A stretch of DNA of 64,000 nucleotides from JAAYPI01 sp963668615. Lineage in GTDB: Bacteria; Bacteroidota; Bacteroidia; Bacteroidales; Paludibacteraceae. Below the pieces are notes generated by a model. The model saw only the letters and a list, made by a program, of their open reading frames with translations. It was not told where the DNA came from and did not search any database. Made by a program: the position numbers and the translations under genes. This document shows positions 7,782-18,120 of the stretch, in pieces. Where the stretch lies: assembly GCA_963668615.2 (NCBI GenBank), contig CAXXCL010000001.1, positions 186,001-250,000 on the forward strand, read 5' to 3'. How positions within the stretch are numbered: the first letter of the stretch is position 1; each line of letters begins with the position of its first letter.

Positions 7782-9506
7782 ATGACAAACAAATGGATTG
7801 TAAAAGAGCTTACAGCAGAAGAAAAAAAATATCAAGAAAAATTAACAAATGAACTGGGTATAAGTCCTACTTTGTGTAAACTGTTAGTGCAACGAGGCAT
7901 CCACACAATGGAAGAAGCAAAAAACTTTTTCCGACCCCAAATGGCACATCTTCATAACCCTTTCTTGCTTAATGATATGGACAAAGCAGTGGAAAGGCTC
8001 AATAAGGCAATGGGGAAAAAAGAGAAAATTCTCATCTACGGAGATTATGACGTCGATGGAACAACGGCAGTAGCACTCGTTTATAAGTTTTTACAACAAT
8101 TTTATTCAAATATAGACTTTTACATACCGGACAGATACAACGAAGGCTACGGGATTTCCTACAAAGGCATTGACTTTGCTGCCGAAAATGGTTTTTCGCT
8201 GATAATTGTTTTGGATTGTGGTATAAAAGCCATAGAAAAAGTTAAGTATGCAAAAGAAAAAGGCGTGGATTTCATTATTTGCGACCACCACACGCCCGAC
8301 GAAACTCTACCCGATGCTGTTGCGGTGTTAGACCCCAAACGCACTGACTCCACCTACCCTTACGGACATCTTTCCGGTTGCGGAGTAGGATTTAAGTTTG
8401 TGCAAGCGTTCGCCATGAGCAATCGCATTGATTTTGAAACAATCACTCCTCTACTTGATTTGCTCGCCGTAAGTATTGCTTCGGATATTGTTCCCATAAC
8501 CGGAGAGAACAGAGTTCTAATGCTCTTTGGACTAAAACAATTAAATGCAAATCCAAGCATTGGTTTGCAAGCAATTATTGATGTTTGCGGACTTCGTGGG
8601 AAAGAGATAACCGTTAGTGATATTGTATTTAAAATAGGTCCACGCATCAATGCATCTGGGCGTATGCGTTCGGGGAAAGAAGCCGTAGAATTACTTATCA
8701 GTAAAGATTTCACGTTTGCCAAAGAAAAAAGCGACTGCATTGACCAATATAATGAGGAACGCAAAGATTTGGACAAAAAAACAACCGGAAATGCAAAAGA
8801 TTTTATCGAAGGCAACGAAGATTTTGAAAATAAAAATTCAATTGTAGTATATAACCCCGAATGGAGTAAAGGTGTTATTGGAATTGTGGCTTCAAGACTC
8901 AGCGAATTATATTATCGTCCTTCAATCGTGATGACCCTTTCCAATGGTTTTGCAACGGGTTCTGCACGTTCTGTCAGCGGTTTCGACATTTACAAAGCTA
9001 TTGACTCCTGTCGCGATTTGCTAGAAAATTTCGGAGGACACATGTATGCCGCGGGATTGACAATGAAAGAAGAGCATGTCGCTGAATTTACACGCCGTTT
9101 CGATGAGTTTGTAACAGAAAACATTACGAATGACCAGAAAATACCCCAAATAGAAATTGACGCAGAAATTAATTTTAGTGAAATCACGCCCAAATTTTTC
9201 AATATTTTGCAGCAATTTGCACCTTTCGGACCCGAAAACATGAAACCTGTCTTTTCCACCTACAAAGTTACAGATTACGGAACCAGCCGACTTGTCGGTA
9301 AAGATTTAGAGCATCTTAAACTGGAACTCACAGAACCTTGTTCTGAAAACGTGATGAATGGAATAGCCTTTGGGATGGGTGAAAAATTCAATGTTCACAT
9401 TAAGGATTTAAAGCCGATCAACATTTGTTATACGATAGAGGAGAACGTCTTTAACGGAAATAAAAATATTCAATTATTGATTAAAGACATTAAGGTCAAC
9501 AATTAA
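7782..9506 (+). CDS. recJ: single-stranded-DNA-specific exonuclease RecJ
   Basis: 5'-to-3' exonuclease on single-stranded DNA, acting in recombination and mismatch/base-excision repair. The 574 residues match the family length. The DHH-family metal motifs are present: DYDVD at 88-92, VLDCG near 150, CDHHTP near 166-171 and a later DHHA1 region with SGRMRSGKEA and SARSVSGFDIYKAI, including GGHMYAAGLT. A C-terminal OB-like domain follows from about residue 450. It lies 15 bases upstream of recQ in the same direction, pairing the nuclease and helicase often thought to act together. The start ATG is preceded by A-rich DNA without a Shine-Dalgarno motif. Confidence 0.96.
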   Translation: MTNKWIVKELTAEEKKYQEKLTNELGISPTLCKLLVQRGIHTMEEAKNFFRPQMAHLHNPFLLNDMDKAVERLNKAMGKKEKILIYGDYDVDGTTAVALVYKFLQQFYSNIDFYIPDRYNEGYGISYKGIDFAAENGFSLIIVLDCGIKAIEKVKYAKEKGVDFIICDHHTPDETLPDAVAVLDPKRTDSTYPYGHLSGCGVGFKFVQAFAMSNRIDFETITPLLDLLAVSIASDIVPITGENRVLMLFGLKQLNANPSIGLQAIIDVCGLRGKEITVSDIVFKIGPRINASGRMRSGKEAVELLISKDFTFAKEKSDCIDQYNEERKDLDKKTTGNAKDFIEGNEDFENKNSIVVYNPEWSKGVIGIVASRLSELYYRPSIVMTLSNGFATGSARSVSGFDIYKAIDSCRDLLENFGGHMYAAGLTMKEEHVAEFTRRFDEFVTENITNDQKIPQIEIDAEINFSEITPKFFNILQQFAPFGPENMKPVFSTYKVTDYGTSRLVGKDLEHLKLELTEPCSENVMNGIAFGMGEKFNVHIKDLKPINICYTIEENVFNGNKNIQLLIKDIKVNN

Positions 9507-9521
9507 CTCAAATCCTGTTTT

Positions 9522-11432
9522 TTGGTGTATCACGAAATATTAAAAAAATATTGGGGCTATTCTGACTTCCGTTCCTTACAACTGGATATCATCGAGTCCA
9601 TTGGCAATGGCAAGGACACTCTAGGGCTGATGCCGACAGGAGGAGGAAAATCAATCACATTCCAAGTTCCAGCCTTGGCAAAGGAGGGATTGTGCCTTGT
9701 AGTAACACCCCTCATTGCTCTAATGAAAGATCAAGTCGAGACTCTAAAAAAGCAGAACATCAAAGCATCAGCTATTTTTTCGGGAATGTCATACGAGGAA
9801 ATCATGATAACGATAGACAACTGTATGTATGGCAACTACAAATTTTTATATGTTTCGCCGGAAAGGCTTTCTACCAATATTTTTTTACAGAAACTTCCAA
9901 ATCTGCATATCAGCATGATTGCCGTTGACGAATCGCATTGTATTTCCCAATGGGGTTACGATTTTCGTCCATCTTATCTGCAAATTGCCAATATCAGAGA
10001 AGTCTTGCCCGGTGTACCTATATTAGCACTGACAGCCACGGCTACTCCGGAAGTTGTTGCTGATATTCAAAAACAGCTAAAATTTCCCGCTAAAAACGTT
10101 TTCCAAAAAAGTTTTGAAAGAAGTAATTTAGCATATGTGGTAAGGGAAACGGATGACAAACTCAACCAACTTTTAAAAATCTTACATTCGATAAAAGGCA
10201 CCGCTGTTGTTTATGTTCGTAATCGCAAAAAAACAAAAGAAATTTCGGACTTTCTGAATGAAAATGGCATTTCTGCGGATTATTTTCACGCCGGACTGTC
10301 AAACCAAACAAAAGATATTCGTCAAAAACGTTGGAAAACAGATGAATGTCGTGTTATAGTAGCTACCAATGCTTTTGGCATGGGCATTGACAAAGCTGAT
10401 GTTCGGAGCGTTATTCACATGGATTTACCGGATAGTATAGAAAGCTATTTTCAAGAGGCTGGACGAGCGGGACGAGACGAGAAAAAGGCTTATGCCATTT
10501 TGTTATATAGCAATAATGATAGCACAAAAATAAAAAAAAGGATAGCCGACAATTTTCCTTCAAAAGAACAAATTGTTAAAGTTTACGATGCTCTATGCAA
10601 TTACCTGCAAATACCCGTTGAAAGTTGTGAAGGAGCAGTTTTCAACTTTAACATAGCTGATTTTTGCACAAAATTTCACCTGCCGATTCTAACGACTTAC
10701 AGTGCACTGAAAATGTTAGAACAAGCTGGATATATCGAGTATACCGAAGAAATTGATTCCAGCTCGAGAGTTATTTTTACGATTCATCGAGATGCATTAT
10801 ACAAGAGGCCTGACGAAAATCAAAAAATAGAGACACTAATCAAAACATTATTACGTTCGTACACGGGTTTATTCACTGATTTTGCTTACATAAACGAAGA
10901 ATTAATCGCACAAAGAGCAGGACTTACGAAAGATGAAGTGTATGAACTTTTAATTTATCTTTCTAAACAAGGGGTTATTCAATATGTTCCGAGAAAAAAA
11001 ACACCTTTCATCGTTTTTGTCCAACAAAGACAAAATTCTGAAAGAATTATTCTAACAAAAGAAGTTTACGAAAAAAGAAAGGCTCGATTTGAACAAAGAG
11101 CAGAGTCAATTTTAAACTATGCAACCAACAAAGACATTTGCAGGAGTAGAATTTTATTGAATTATTTCGGTGAAAAAAATACGACAGACTGTGGGCAATG
11201 TGACGTTTGTTTGGCAAATAAAAAGGCAAAAGTAAGCACTGAATACTTCTCCGAAATGACTGAAAAAATAAGAAAAAGATTACAAGAAAAACCATTAACC
11301 ATTTCAGAATTAACGGATGCTTTATCCAAAGATGAAGAAAAAGCAATCAAAATAATTCGATTACTCATCGAACAAGGCGAATTAATAGCAGATAAGGATT
11401 TAAAATTACACATCAAACAAGTAGTAACATGA
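9522..11432 (+). CDS. recQ: ATP-dependent DNA helicase RecQ
   Basis: 3'-to-5' DNA helicase of superfamily 2. The protein has about 636 residues. Visible motifs are PTGGGKS (38-44, Walker A), DESHCISQWGYDFRP (Walker B and RecQ aromatic loop, near 137-151), TATA, AFGMGIDKADVR and QEAGRAGRD (motif VI). The RQC zinc cluster follows, with Cys in CRSR, then the CGQC and DVC segments, and a winged-helix region. No HRDC domain is seen at the C terminus, as in the shorter RecQ forms. There is no ATG before the helicase core: the start must be TTG at 9522 or GTG at 9525. It overlaps rnz by four bases (ATGA). Confidence 0.95.
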   Translation: MVYHEILKKYWGYSDFRSLQLDIIESIGNGKDTLGLMPTGGGKSITFQVPALAKEGLCLVVTPLIALMKDQVETLKKQNIKASAIFSGMSYEEIMITIDNCMYGNYKFLYVSPERLSTNIFLQKLPNLHISMIAVDESHCISQWGYDFRPSYLQIANIREVLPGVPILALTATATPEVVADIQKQLKFPAKNVFQKSFERSNLAYVVRETDDKLNQLLKILHSIKGTAVVYVRNRKKTKEISDFLNENGISADYFHAGLSNQTKDIRQKRWKTDECRVIVATNAFGMGIDKADVRSVIHMDLPDSIESYFQEAGRAGRDEKKAYAILLYSNNDSTKIKKRIADNFPSKEQIVKVYDALCNYLQIPVESCEGAVFNFNIADFCTKFHLPILTTYSALKMLEQAGYIEYTEEIDSSSRVIFTIHRDALYKRPDENQKIETLIKTLLRSYTGLFTDFAYINEELIAQRAGLTKDEVYELLIYLSKQGVIQYVPRKKTPFIVFVQQRQNSERIILTKEVYEKRKARFEQRAESILNYATNKDICRSRILLNYFGEKNTTDCGQCDVCLANKKAKVSTEYFSEMTEKIRKRLQEKPLTISELTDALSKDEEKAIKIIRLLIEQGELIADKDLKLHIKQVVT

Positions 11433-12340
11433 ATTTTGAAGTAACTATTTTGGGTTGTGGCTCAGCCATTCCATCTTACGGAAGATTTTCTGCCTCGCAA
11501 ATCGTATGCGTACGCGACAAAAGCTTTATGATAGATTGTGCTGACGGCACACAGTTCAGAATGAGGGAATTAGCAATAAAAACAACCCGATTGAATCACA
11601 TATTTATTTCTCATTTACATGGAGACCACTGTTTTGGAATCATCTCTGTCATATCAACATTAGGCTTAATGAAACGAACAGCAAGCCTATATATTCACGC
11701 TCACCCCGATTTGCAAGGCTTACTGGAACCTCATCTAAAATACTTTTGTCACGATCTTACTTTTAATGTGCTTTTTGAACCTTTTAATCCACTGAAGAAT
11801 GAAGTTATATACGAGGATAAATCTTTAACTGTAGAAACAATCCCACTAAAACACGGCGTTCCTACTTGCGGTTTTTTATTCAAAGAAAAGCCAAGACAGC
11901 CTCATTTAAAACGAGATATTATTGATTTTTACAAGGTTGGTGTAAAAGATTTGAAGGACATCAAAAATGGAGCAGATTTCGTAACACCGGAAGGCAAAAT
12001 AATTTCGAATGAAACCTTCCTGTCGCCCGCCACACCTCCAAAAAGTTATGCTTATTGTTCTGATACCGCTTACAATGAAACAATTATTCCTATCATACGA
12101 GGCGTTGATTGTTTGTTTCACGAAGCAACTTTTGCCGAATCAGAAAAATTACGTGCTAAACAGACATTACATTCTACTGCAAAACAAGCAGCTGCGATAG
12201 CAAAACAGGCAGATGTCGAACAGCTTATTATCGGACATTTTTCGGCAAGATACGCGAAAACCGAAATTCTTTTAAAAGAAGCCCGGGAAATATTTAAAAA
12301 CACGCTTCTAGCAGAGGATCGAAAGATATTTCATTTTTAG
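11429..12340 (+). CDS. rnz: ribonuclease Z (tRNA 3' endonuclease)
   Basis: Zinc metallo-beta-lactamase-fold nuclease that trims the 3' trailer of tRNA precursors. The protein has 303 residues, the short RNase Z form. The metal motif HLHGDH lies at 62-67, further ligands are likely in the KHGVPTCG and SDTAYNE regions, and the late GHFSARY segment carries the HxxR-type signature. This role fits the tRNA gene in this window, whose CCA end is not encoded. It is translationally coupled to recQ through an ATGA overlap. Confidence 0.95.
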   Translation: MNFEVTILGCGSAIPSYGRFSASQIVCVRDKSFMIDCADGTQFRMRELAIKTTRLNHIFISHLHGDHCFGIISVISTLGLMKRTASLYIHAHPDLQGLLEPHLKYFCHDLTFNVLFEPFNPLKNEVIYEDKSLTVETIPLKHGVPTCGFLFKEKPRQPHLKRDIIDFYKVGVKDLKDIKNGADFVTPEGKIISNETFLSPATPPKSYAYCSDTAYNETIIPIIRGVDCLFHEATFAESEKLRAKQTLHSTAKQAAAIAKQADVEQLIIGHFSARYAKTEILLKEAREIFKNTLLAEDRKIFHF

Positions 12341-12428
12341 CAAAAAAATAACATTTTTCAGTCTCAAAAGTGAATCTACATAACTAATTTTAACTTCGTA
12401 ATTTCACACAAAGTCTGATATTTTTTTG

Positions 12429-12436
12429 TAAATTTG
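12429..12436 (+). promoter_or_regulatory. guaB promoter -7 box
   Basis: TAAATTTG matches the Bacteroidota -7 consensus and lies 28 bases upstream of the guaB start, giving a predicted leader of about 20 bases. No clear -33 TTTG is found at the usual distance. Confidence 0.45.
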
Positions 12437-12464
12437 CACGCAATAATTTTAACACCTCAAATGT

Positions 12465-13940
12465 ATGTCATTTATTGCAGATAAAATAATTTTCGACGGT
12501 CTAACATTTGACGATGTCTTGTTGATTCCTGCTTATTCCGAGGTTCTTCCCCGCGAGGTTGATTTGACAACTAAATTTTCTAAAAACATTGAGTTAAAAA
12601 TACCTTTTGTTACTGCAGCTATGGATACAGTAACAGAATCTAAAATGGCTATTTCTATTGCTCGAGAGGGTGGCATTGGCGTTATTCACAAAAATATGCC
12701 CATCGAGGAACAAGCTCGGCAGGTAGCCATTGTAAAACGTGCAGAAAACGGAATGATTTATGATCCTATTACGATTAAACGAGGATCCACCGTGAGAGAT
12801 GCATTAGCTATTATGGCAGAATATAAAATCGGTGGAATTCCGGTTGTAGATGATAATAGATATTTAGTGGGTATTGTAACCAACCGTGATTTACGTTTCG
12901 AAAGAAATCTCGATAAATTCATTGATGACGTTATGACCAAAGAAAATTTGGTCACAACCTATCAATCTACCGATCTTGAGGCTGCTGCACAAATTTTACA
13001 GGTAAATAAAATCGAGAAACTTCCCGTAATAGACAAAGACGGCAAGCTCGTAGGGCTGGTTACTTACAAAGATATTACTAAAGCCAAAGATAAACCAATG
13101 GCTTGCAAAGATTCAAAAGGTCGCCTGCGTGTAGCTGCCGGGGTTGGCGTTACAGAGGACACGATGGAACGTATGCAAGCATTAGTTGATGCAGGGGCAG
13201 ATGCTATTGTAATAGATACGGCTCACGGACATTCGTATTCTGTTATCGAAAAATTAAAAGAAGCAAAAAAACGCTTTCCTCAAATTGACATTGTTGTGGG
13301 AAATATAGCCACGGGCGAAGCCGCTAAAGCATTAGTTGAGGCAGGAGCCGATGGCGTAAAAGTCGGTATAGGTCCGGGTTCCATCTGCACAACCCGCGTA
13401 GTAGCAGGAGTCGGAGTTCCTCAACTCACTGCCGTATACGACGTTGCAAAAGCGATACAAGACACTAAAGTTCCATTAATTGCGGATGGAGGTTTGCGTT
13501 ATTCCGGAGATATCGTAAAAGCCCTTGCAGCAGGAGGACATTCCGTTATGATAGGTTCATTAGTTGCAGGAACAGAAGAAAGTCCTGGCGAAACAATCCT
13601 TTTCAACGGACGTAAATTTAAATCCTACCGTGGAATGGGTTCTTTGGAAGCAATGGAAAAAGGGTCAAAAGATCGTTATTTTCAAAGCGGAGAATTAGAC
13701 ATTAAAAAACTTGTTCCCGAAGGGATTGCTGCTCGCGTTCCCTACAAAGGAACCTTATATGAAGTTATTTATCAAATGGTTGGAGGTTTACGAGCTGGAA
13801 TGGGTTACTGTGGAGCAGGCGATATAGAAAAACTACATGACGCTAAGTTTACGAGAATTACAGCTGCCGGAGTAAAAGAAAACCACCCTCACGACGTAAC
13901 AATAACACAAGAAGCCCCAAATTATACCCGTGGAGAATAA
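12465..13940 (+). CDS. guaB: inosine-5'-monophosphate dehydrogenase
   Basis: NAD-dependent oxidation of IMP to XMP, the committed step of guanine nucleotide synthesis. The 491 residues have the standard architecture: a TIM barrel interrupted by two CBS domains at about 95-205. The catalytic loop GPGSICTTR carries C308, and the DTAHGHS, GGLRYSGD and YRGMGSLEAM segments form the IMP site. Length and motifs are complete. The gene has its own -7-like box, and the next gene starts 25 bases after its stop, so readthrough into the isomerase genes is possible. Confidence 0.97.
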   Translation: MSFIADKIIFDGLTFDDVLLIPAYSEVLPREVDLTTKFSKNIELKIPFVTAAMDTVTESKMAISIAREGGIGVIHKNMPIEEQARQVAIVKRAENGMIYDPITIKRGSTVRDALAIMAEYKIGGIPVVDDNRYLVGIVTNRDLRFERNLDKFIDDVMTKENLVTTYQSTDLEAAAQILQVNKIEKLPVIDKDGKLVGLVTYKDITKAKDKPMACKDSKGRLRVAAGVGVTEDTMERMQALVDAGADAIVIDTAHGHSYSVIEKLKEAKKRFPQIDIVVGNIATGEAAKALVEAGADGVKVGIGPGSICTTRVVAGVGVPQLTAVYDVAKAIQDTKVPLIADGGLRYSGDIVKALAAGGHSVMIGSLVAGTEESPGETILFNGRKFKSYRGMGSLEAMEKGSKDRYFQSGELDIKKLVPEGIAARVPYKGTLYEVIYQMVGGLRAGMGYCGAGDIEKLHDAKFTRITAAGVKENHPHDVTITQEAPNYTRGE

Positions 13941-13965
13941 AAAAATCAAACATAAAAAACGTATC

Positions 13966-15906
13966 ATGAAAAAACTTTTTTTAATATCTTTTCTTTGTCT
14001 ATATGCCGGACTTTCTTTTGCGGAAGATGCAAAAGAAGTTGTAATGACTATAGACAACAAACCCATTTACAAAGATGAATTTGAATATTACTACAAAAAA
14101 AACAATGCAGGTTCAAATTACGAAAAGATTTCAATATCCGATTATGCAGAACTATTTGTGAATTTTAAATTAAAAGTAGCCGAAGCATATAATTTGAAAA
14201 TGGATACTGCAAAAAGCTTCCACGATGAGTTGCTTGGTTATCGAGACTACTTGATAAAGCCATACCTAACAGACAACGAAAAAAAAGAGCAATTTGTCAA
14301 AGAAGAGTATAGCCATCTATTAGAAGACGTCAATGTAAGCCATATATTATTTACGCTTGAACCCGATGCCTCACCAAAGGACACGTTAGAAGCCTATAAA
14401 AAAGCTGTTGCCGCAAAAAAAAGAATTCTCAACGGAGAAAAATTTGAGAAAGTAGCTAAAGAAGTATCAGAAGATCCTTCTGCTCGCGAAAACAGTGGAA
14501 AACTAGGATATATTACAGGCATGATGGTTGTTTATCCATTCGAAAAAGCTGCTTATGCAACACCTGTTGGGGAAATAACCGGTCCAATTCGAACTCGATT
14601 CGGATATCACATAATCAAAGTAAATGAAAAGCGTAAATCTCCAGGGGAAGTTTTAGTTGCCCACATAATGAAACGTGTTCCCACGGATGCCACTGATAGT
14701 ACCAAAAAAGAGATAAAAAAAGGCGTTTTTGACATGTACAAAGAATTGGTAAATGGTGCAAATTTCGAAGAAATGGCAAAAGCCAACTCTGATGATCATG
14801 GCACGGCACAAAAGGGGGGAGAACTCCCTTGGGTTGGAACAGGAAAAACCAATCCTGAATTTGAAGAAGCAGCTTTTGCCCTAAAAAAGAAAGGAGATAT
14901 TTCTACTCCACTCGCAACAAGCTACGGATGGCACATTATTAAATTACTGGATAAACGGGATATTCCGAAGATAGAAGAGATGACTCCTCAAATAGAATCT
15001 GTTATCAAATCAGACGAAAGATCATATATCATTGCTACAAGTTTTGTAAACAAACTAAAAAAAGAGTATAATTTCAAAGAGTTTCCCGAGAATCAAAAAG
15101 CTATAATCGCATTACTTGAAAAAAACAAGGCAACTGATTCAACTTTCTTAGCAAAAGGATCAGAATTAAAATTACCTATTTGTTCTTTTGCCGATAAAAC
15201 TGTCTTACAATCAGATTTAGTAAATTACATTGCTAAAAATTCCGAGTCAACAAACAAAAACACAGCAAGTTTTGTTGCTCAAAAAGCTGAAAGATTTTGT
15301 AACAATGCTATATTTGACTACGAAAATAGCAACCTAGAAAACAAATACAAAGACTTTGGGCTTCTAATGAAAGAATACAAAGACGGGATATTGCTTTTCA
15401 ATATTAGTAACCAAAAAATATGGGAAAAGGCATCCAATGACGCGGAAGGGTTAAAGAAATATTTTGAAAAAAACAAGCTGAACTATAAATGGGATAGTCC
15501 TAGGTTTAAAGGCAAGATTATCTATTGCTCTTCTAAGAAAATAGAGAAAGCTGCAAAAAAAATAATTAAAAGTTACCCTGCCGATTCTGTTAATTACTAC
15601 CTAAAAAAGAATCTAAATGTGGATGGACAAACGAACATTAAAATAGAAACAGGGCTTTATGCCAAAGGATCTAACAAGGTAGTGGATTATTTAGTTTTCA
15701 AGGCAGGTAAATTACCCGAGAATAAAACTTTTCCCAATGTATTTACTTCAGGAGAAATACAAAAAGAATATCCTAAAAGCTATTTAGATATTAAAGGAAT
15801 TGTAACAAGCGATTATCAAAACTATTTAGACCAAGAATGGGTAAAATTATTGAGAGCAAAATTTCCTGTTACTATCAACAAGGAAGTTATAGAAACTATT
15901 AAATAA
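13966..15906 (+). CDS. periplasmic peptidylprolyl isomerase with two parvulin domains
   Basis: SurA/PpiD-like folding factor for outer membrane proteins. I start it at the ATG at 13966 (646 residues), which gives a clean signal peptide (MKKLFLISFL, cleavage near SFAED). The longer reading from 13930 overlaps guaB. An N-terminal SurA-like helical segment is followed by two parvulin domains at about 115-225 and 230-345. Both show the family's GxLGYITGMMV- or GELPWVGTGK-like and GYHIIKV or GWHIIKL signatures. The region from about 360 to the end has no domain I recognise. It is first in a run of three related genes plus an OstA-like gene. Confidence 0.9.
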   Translation: MKKLFLISFLCLYAGLSFAEDAKEVVMTIDNKPIYKDEFEYYYKKNNAGSNYEKISISDYAELFVNFKLKVAEAYNLKMDTAKSFHDELLGYRDYLIKPYLTDNEKKEQFVKEEYSHLLEDVNVSHILFTLEPDASPKDTLEAYKKAVAAKKRILNGEKFEKVAKEVSEDPSARENSGKLGYITGMMVVYPFEKAAYATPVGEITGPIRTRFGYHIIKVNEKRKSPGEVLVAHIMKRVPTDATDSTKKEIKKGVFDMYKELVNGANFEEMAKANSDDHGTAQKGGELPWVGTGKTNPEFEEAAFALKKKGDISTPLATSYGWHIIKLLDKRDIPKIEEMTPQIESVIKSDERSYIIATSFVNKLKKEYNFKEFPENQKAIIALLEKNKATDSTFLAKGSELKLPICSFADKTVLQSDLVNYIAKNSESTNKNTASFVAQKAERFCNNAIFDYENSNLENKYKDFGLLMKEYKDGILLFNISNQKIWEKASNDAEGLKKYFEKNKLNYKWDSPRFKGKIIYCSSKKIEKAAKKIIKSYPADSVNYYLKKNLNVDGQTNIKIETGLYAKGSNKVVDYLVFKAGKLPENKTFPNVFTSGEIQKEYPKSYLDIKGIVTSDYQNYLDQEWVKLLRAKFPVTINKEVIETIK

Positions 15907-15910
15907 AAGA

Positions 15911-16756
15911 ATGCGAAAAGAGATAATAATATTCTCATTTTTATTATTGGCATCCTCTTGTCATAAATCAAGCTTTGATTCAAAAAAAACTCCTGTAATG
16001 GAAGTTAATGGGGAAGTTTTGTACCAAGAGGATATTGAAAAAATACTTCCAGAAAAGCTATCGGACAAAGATAGTATCGCATTTGTCGAAAACTATAAAA
16101 AGAAATGGGCTATTAATGTTTTGTTATTCGAAAAAGCAGATGAAAATATTAAATCGTCTGAAAAAATTGATAAACTTACAGAAGAATATCGAAAAGAATT
16201 GATTATAAATGAATATCAACAAGGTCTTATTAATCAAAATTTAAAGAATATCAGCCAAGAAGAATCTCAAGATGTGTACGAAAAAGAAAAGGGGAATTTC
16301 ATCTTGGATGAACCTATCATAAAAGGTATTTATATCAAACTTCCGAGTAATGCACCTAACCAAGAACAACTCGCGAAATGGCTTACTGAAATTAATGATG
16401 TATCGCTCGAACACATCGAAAAATATTGTATTAAGTACGCGTCTTCATACAATATATTCATGGATTCTTGGACTCTATTCTACAAAATAGACAAACTGTT
16501 ACCACAACACATGGATTCTAATGATCCTATGTTAACACGTGGATTTATTACACAAAAAGACAGTACTTATCGCTATTTTTTGCGAATCACAGGCAAGTGC
16601 TCTCCGGGAACTGTTGAACCATATGAAATTGCACAACAAAAAATAGCCAACATTTTGGCTCACAGGGAAAAAACGCATTTTATAAATGAATTTCAAGACA
16701 ATTTATATAACAATGCTTTAAAAAAGAAAAAAATTACCTTCTTCAACAAAAAATAA
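15911..16756 (+). CDS. SurA-like lipoprotein without a recognisable parvulin domain
   Basis: A 281-residue lipoprotein: the signal sequence ends in LLLASSC, giving a lipidated Cys at about residue 17. The mature start (VMEVNGEVLYQEDIEKIL) resembles the N-terminal segment of SurA/PpiC chaperones, and the middle is a charged helical region as in that family. I cannot find the GxLG or GYHIIK signatures of an active parvulin domain, so it is probably a chaperone rather than an isomerase. It lies 4 bases after the two-domain isomerase and 12 bases before the SurA homologue, so it almost certainly belongs to the same unit. Confidence 0.8.
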   Translation: MRKEIIIFSFLLLASSCHKSSFDSKKTPVMEVNGEVLYQEDIEKILPEKLSDKDSIAFVENYKKKWAINVLLFEKADENIKSSEKIDKLTEEYRKELIINEYQQGLINQNLKNISQEESQDVYEKEKGNFILDEPIIKGIYIKLPSNAPNQEQLAKWLTEINDVSLEHIEKYCIKYASSYNIFMDSWTLFYKIDKLLPQHMDSNDPMLTRGFITQKDSTYRYFLRITGKCSPGTVEPYEIAQQKIANILAHREKTHFINEFQDNLYNNALKKKKITFFNKK

Positions 16757-16768
16757 AAGTCTGACATC

Positions 16769-18118
16769 ATGTTAAACAAACCTCTTCTTCTCATTTTCTT
16801 GTTATTTACATCCCTCGAATTATCAGCTCAAAATCTTGTAGTTGACAAAGTAGTCTGGGTGGTTGGTGATGAACCAATACTCAAATCGGAAATTGAGACA
16901 GAAATCATGAGGATGAAATATGAAAAAACAAAATTTGAAGGTGACCCATATTGTACTGTCGCTGAACAAATGGCTCTACAAAAACTGTTTATAGCACAAG
17001 CCAAAATTGATAGTGTAGAGGTTTCCGAGTCAACCATTAAACAACAGGTTGATGGAAGAATTCAATATTTCATTGAACACCTAGGTTCAAAAGAAAAGGT
17101 GGAGGAATATTTCAATAAACCGATGTCTAAAATGCGAGAAGACCTCACTAAAGTGGTTTCGGAACAAATGTTAATGCAAGAAATGCAACAAAGAATTACC
17201 AAGAATATAAAAATAACACCTCAAGACATTAATAAATTCTATGCTGGACTGCCTAAAGATAGCATTCCAACTGTTCCGGAGCAAGTAGAAGTTCAAGTTG
17301 TGGTTGTTTCTCCTGAAATTACTAATGCCGAAAAAGAACGAGTAAAAAGTCAATTACGCGATTTTCGTGAAAAGATAGAATCCGGTGAATATCAATTTTC
17401 AACCTTGGCTATTTTGTATTCCGAAGACAGAGGTTCAGCCTTACAAGGGGGCGAGCTCGGATTTAAAGCAAAAGGAATGCTAACTCCGGAATTCGCCAAT
17501 GCAGCTTTTTCTCTTTATGATCCGACCAAAGTGTCTCGCATCGTCGAAACTGAATTTGGATACCATATTATTCAGTTGATTGAGAAAAAGGGCGACCAAG
17601 TGAACTGTAGACACATTTTACTAAAACCCCAAATTTCTTACGAACAAAAAAACGTTGCCATGAAAAAATTGGATAGTCTTAGCCAAGAAATAAGGAAAGG
17701 AAAAATTACGTTTGAACAAACTGTATTAAAATATTCCGAAGATAAAACCACTAAACAAAATGGCGGCTTAATGATTAATAAAACGGTGGGGAACTCTAAA
17801 TTTCAATATCAAGAACTTCCTGCAGAAATTGCAAAAGAAATATATTCACTCAACATCGGCGAAATATCCAAACCGTTTGTTTATACAAATGAGATGGGCA
17901 AGGAAGTTGTTGCTATTGCTCGTGTAAAGTCAAAAATCAAAGCACATTTGGCAAATCCGGAAGACGACTTCCAAGAATTAAAAACGGTATTAACCAACAA
18001 AAAAAGTGCAGAAGTATTAGAACAATGGATTATCAAACAGCAAGCCGAAACATATATCCATATTGATCCTGAATTCAGCAATTGTGAATTCAAGTATCCA
18101 AATTGGATTAAAAAATAA
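16769..18118 (+). CDS. SurA-type periplasmic peptidylprolyl isomerase
   Basis: Chaperone/isomerase for outer membrane protein assembly, 449 residues. The signal peptide ends near residue 20 (LELSAQN). The mature N terminus (VVDKVVWVVGDEPILKSEI) is the classic SurA opening. Two parvulin domains follow at about 175-275, with GGELGFKAKGML and GYHIIQLIEKK, and at about 280-385, with CRHILLKP and the GGLMIN segment. This matches SurA in order and length. The stop is two bases before the OstA-like gene, indicating coupling to outer membrane glycolipid export genes. Confidence 0.92.
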   Translation: MLNKPLLLIFLLFTSLELSAQNLVVDKVVWVVGDEPILKSEIETEIMRMKYEKTKFEGDPYCTVAEQMALQKLFIAQAKIDSVEVSESTIKQQVDGRIQYFIEHLGSKEKVEEYFNKPMSKMREDLTKVVSEQMLMQEMQQRITKNIKITPQDINKFYAGLPKDSIPTVPEQVEVQVVVVSPEITNAEKERVKSQLRDFREKIESGEYQFSTLAILYSEDRGSALQGGELGFKAKGMLTPEFANAAFSLYDPTKVSRIVETEFGYHIIQLIEKKGDQVNCRHILLKPQISYEQKNVAMKKLDSLSQEIRKGKITFEQTVLKYSEDKTTKQNGGLMINKTVGNSKFQYQELPAEIAKEIYSLNIGEISKPFVYTNEMGKEVVAIARVKSKIKAHLANPEDDFQELKTVLTNKKSAEVLEQWIIKQQAETYIHIDPEFSNCEFKYPNWIKK

Positions 18119-18120
18119 AA

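Noticed and set aside
8360..8815. 151-residue minus-strand frame inside recJ
   Set aside because: It is antisense to the conserved DHHA1 part of RecJ and has no independent support.
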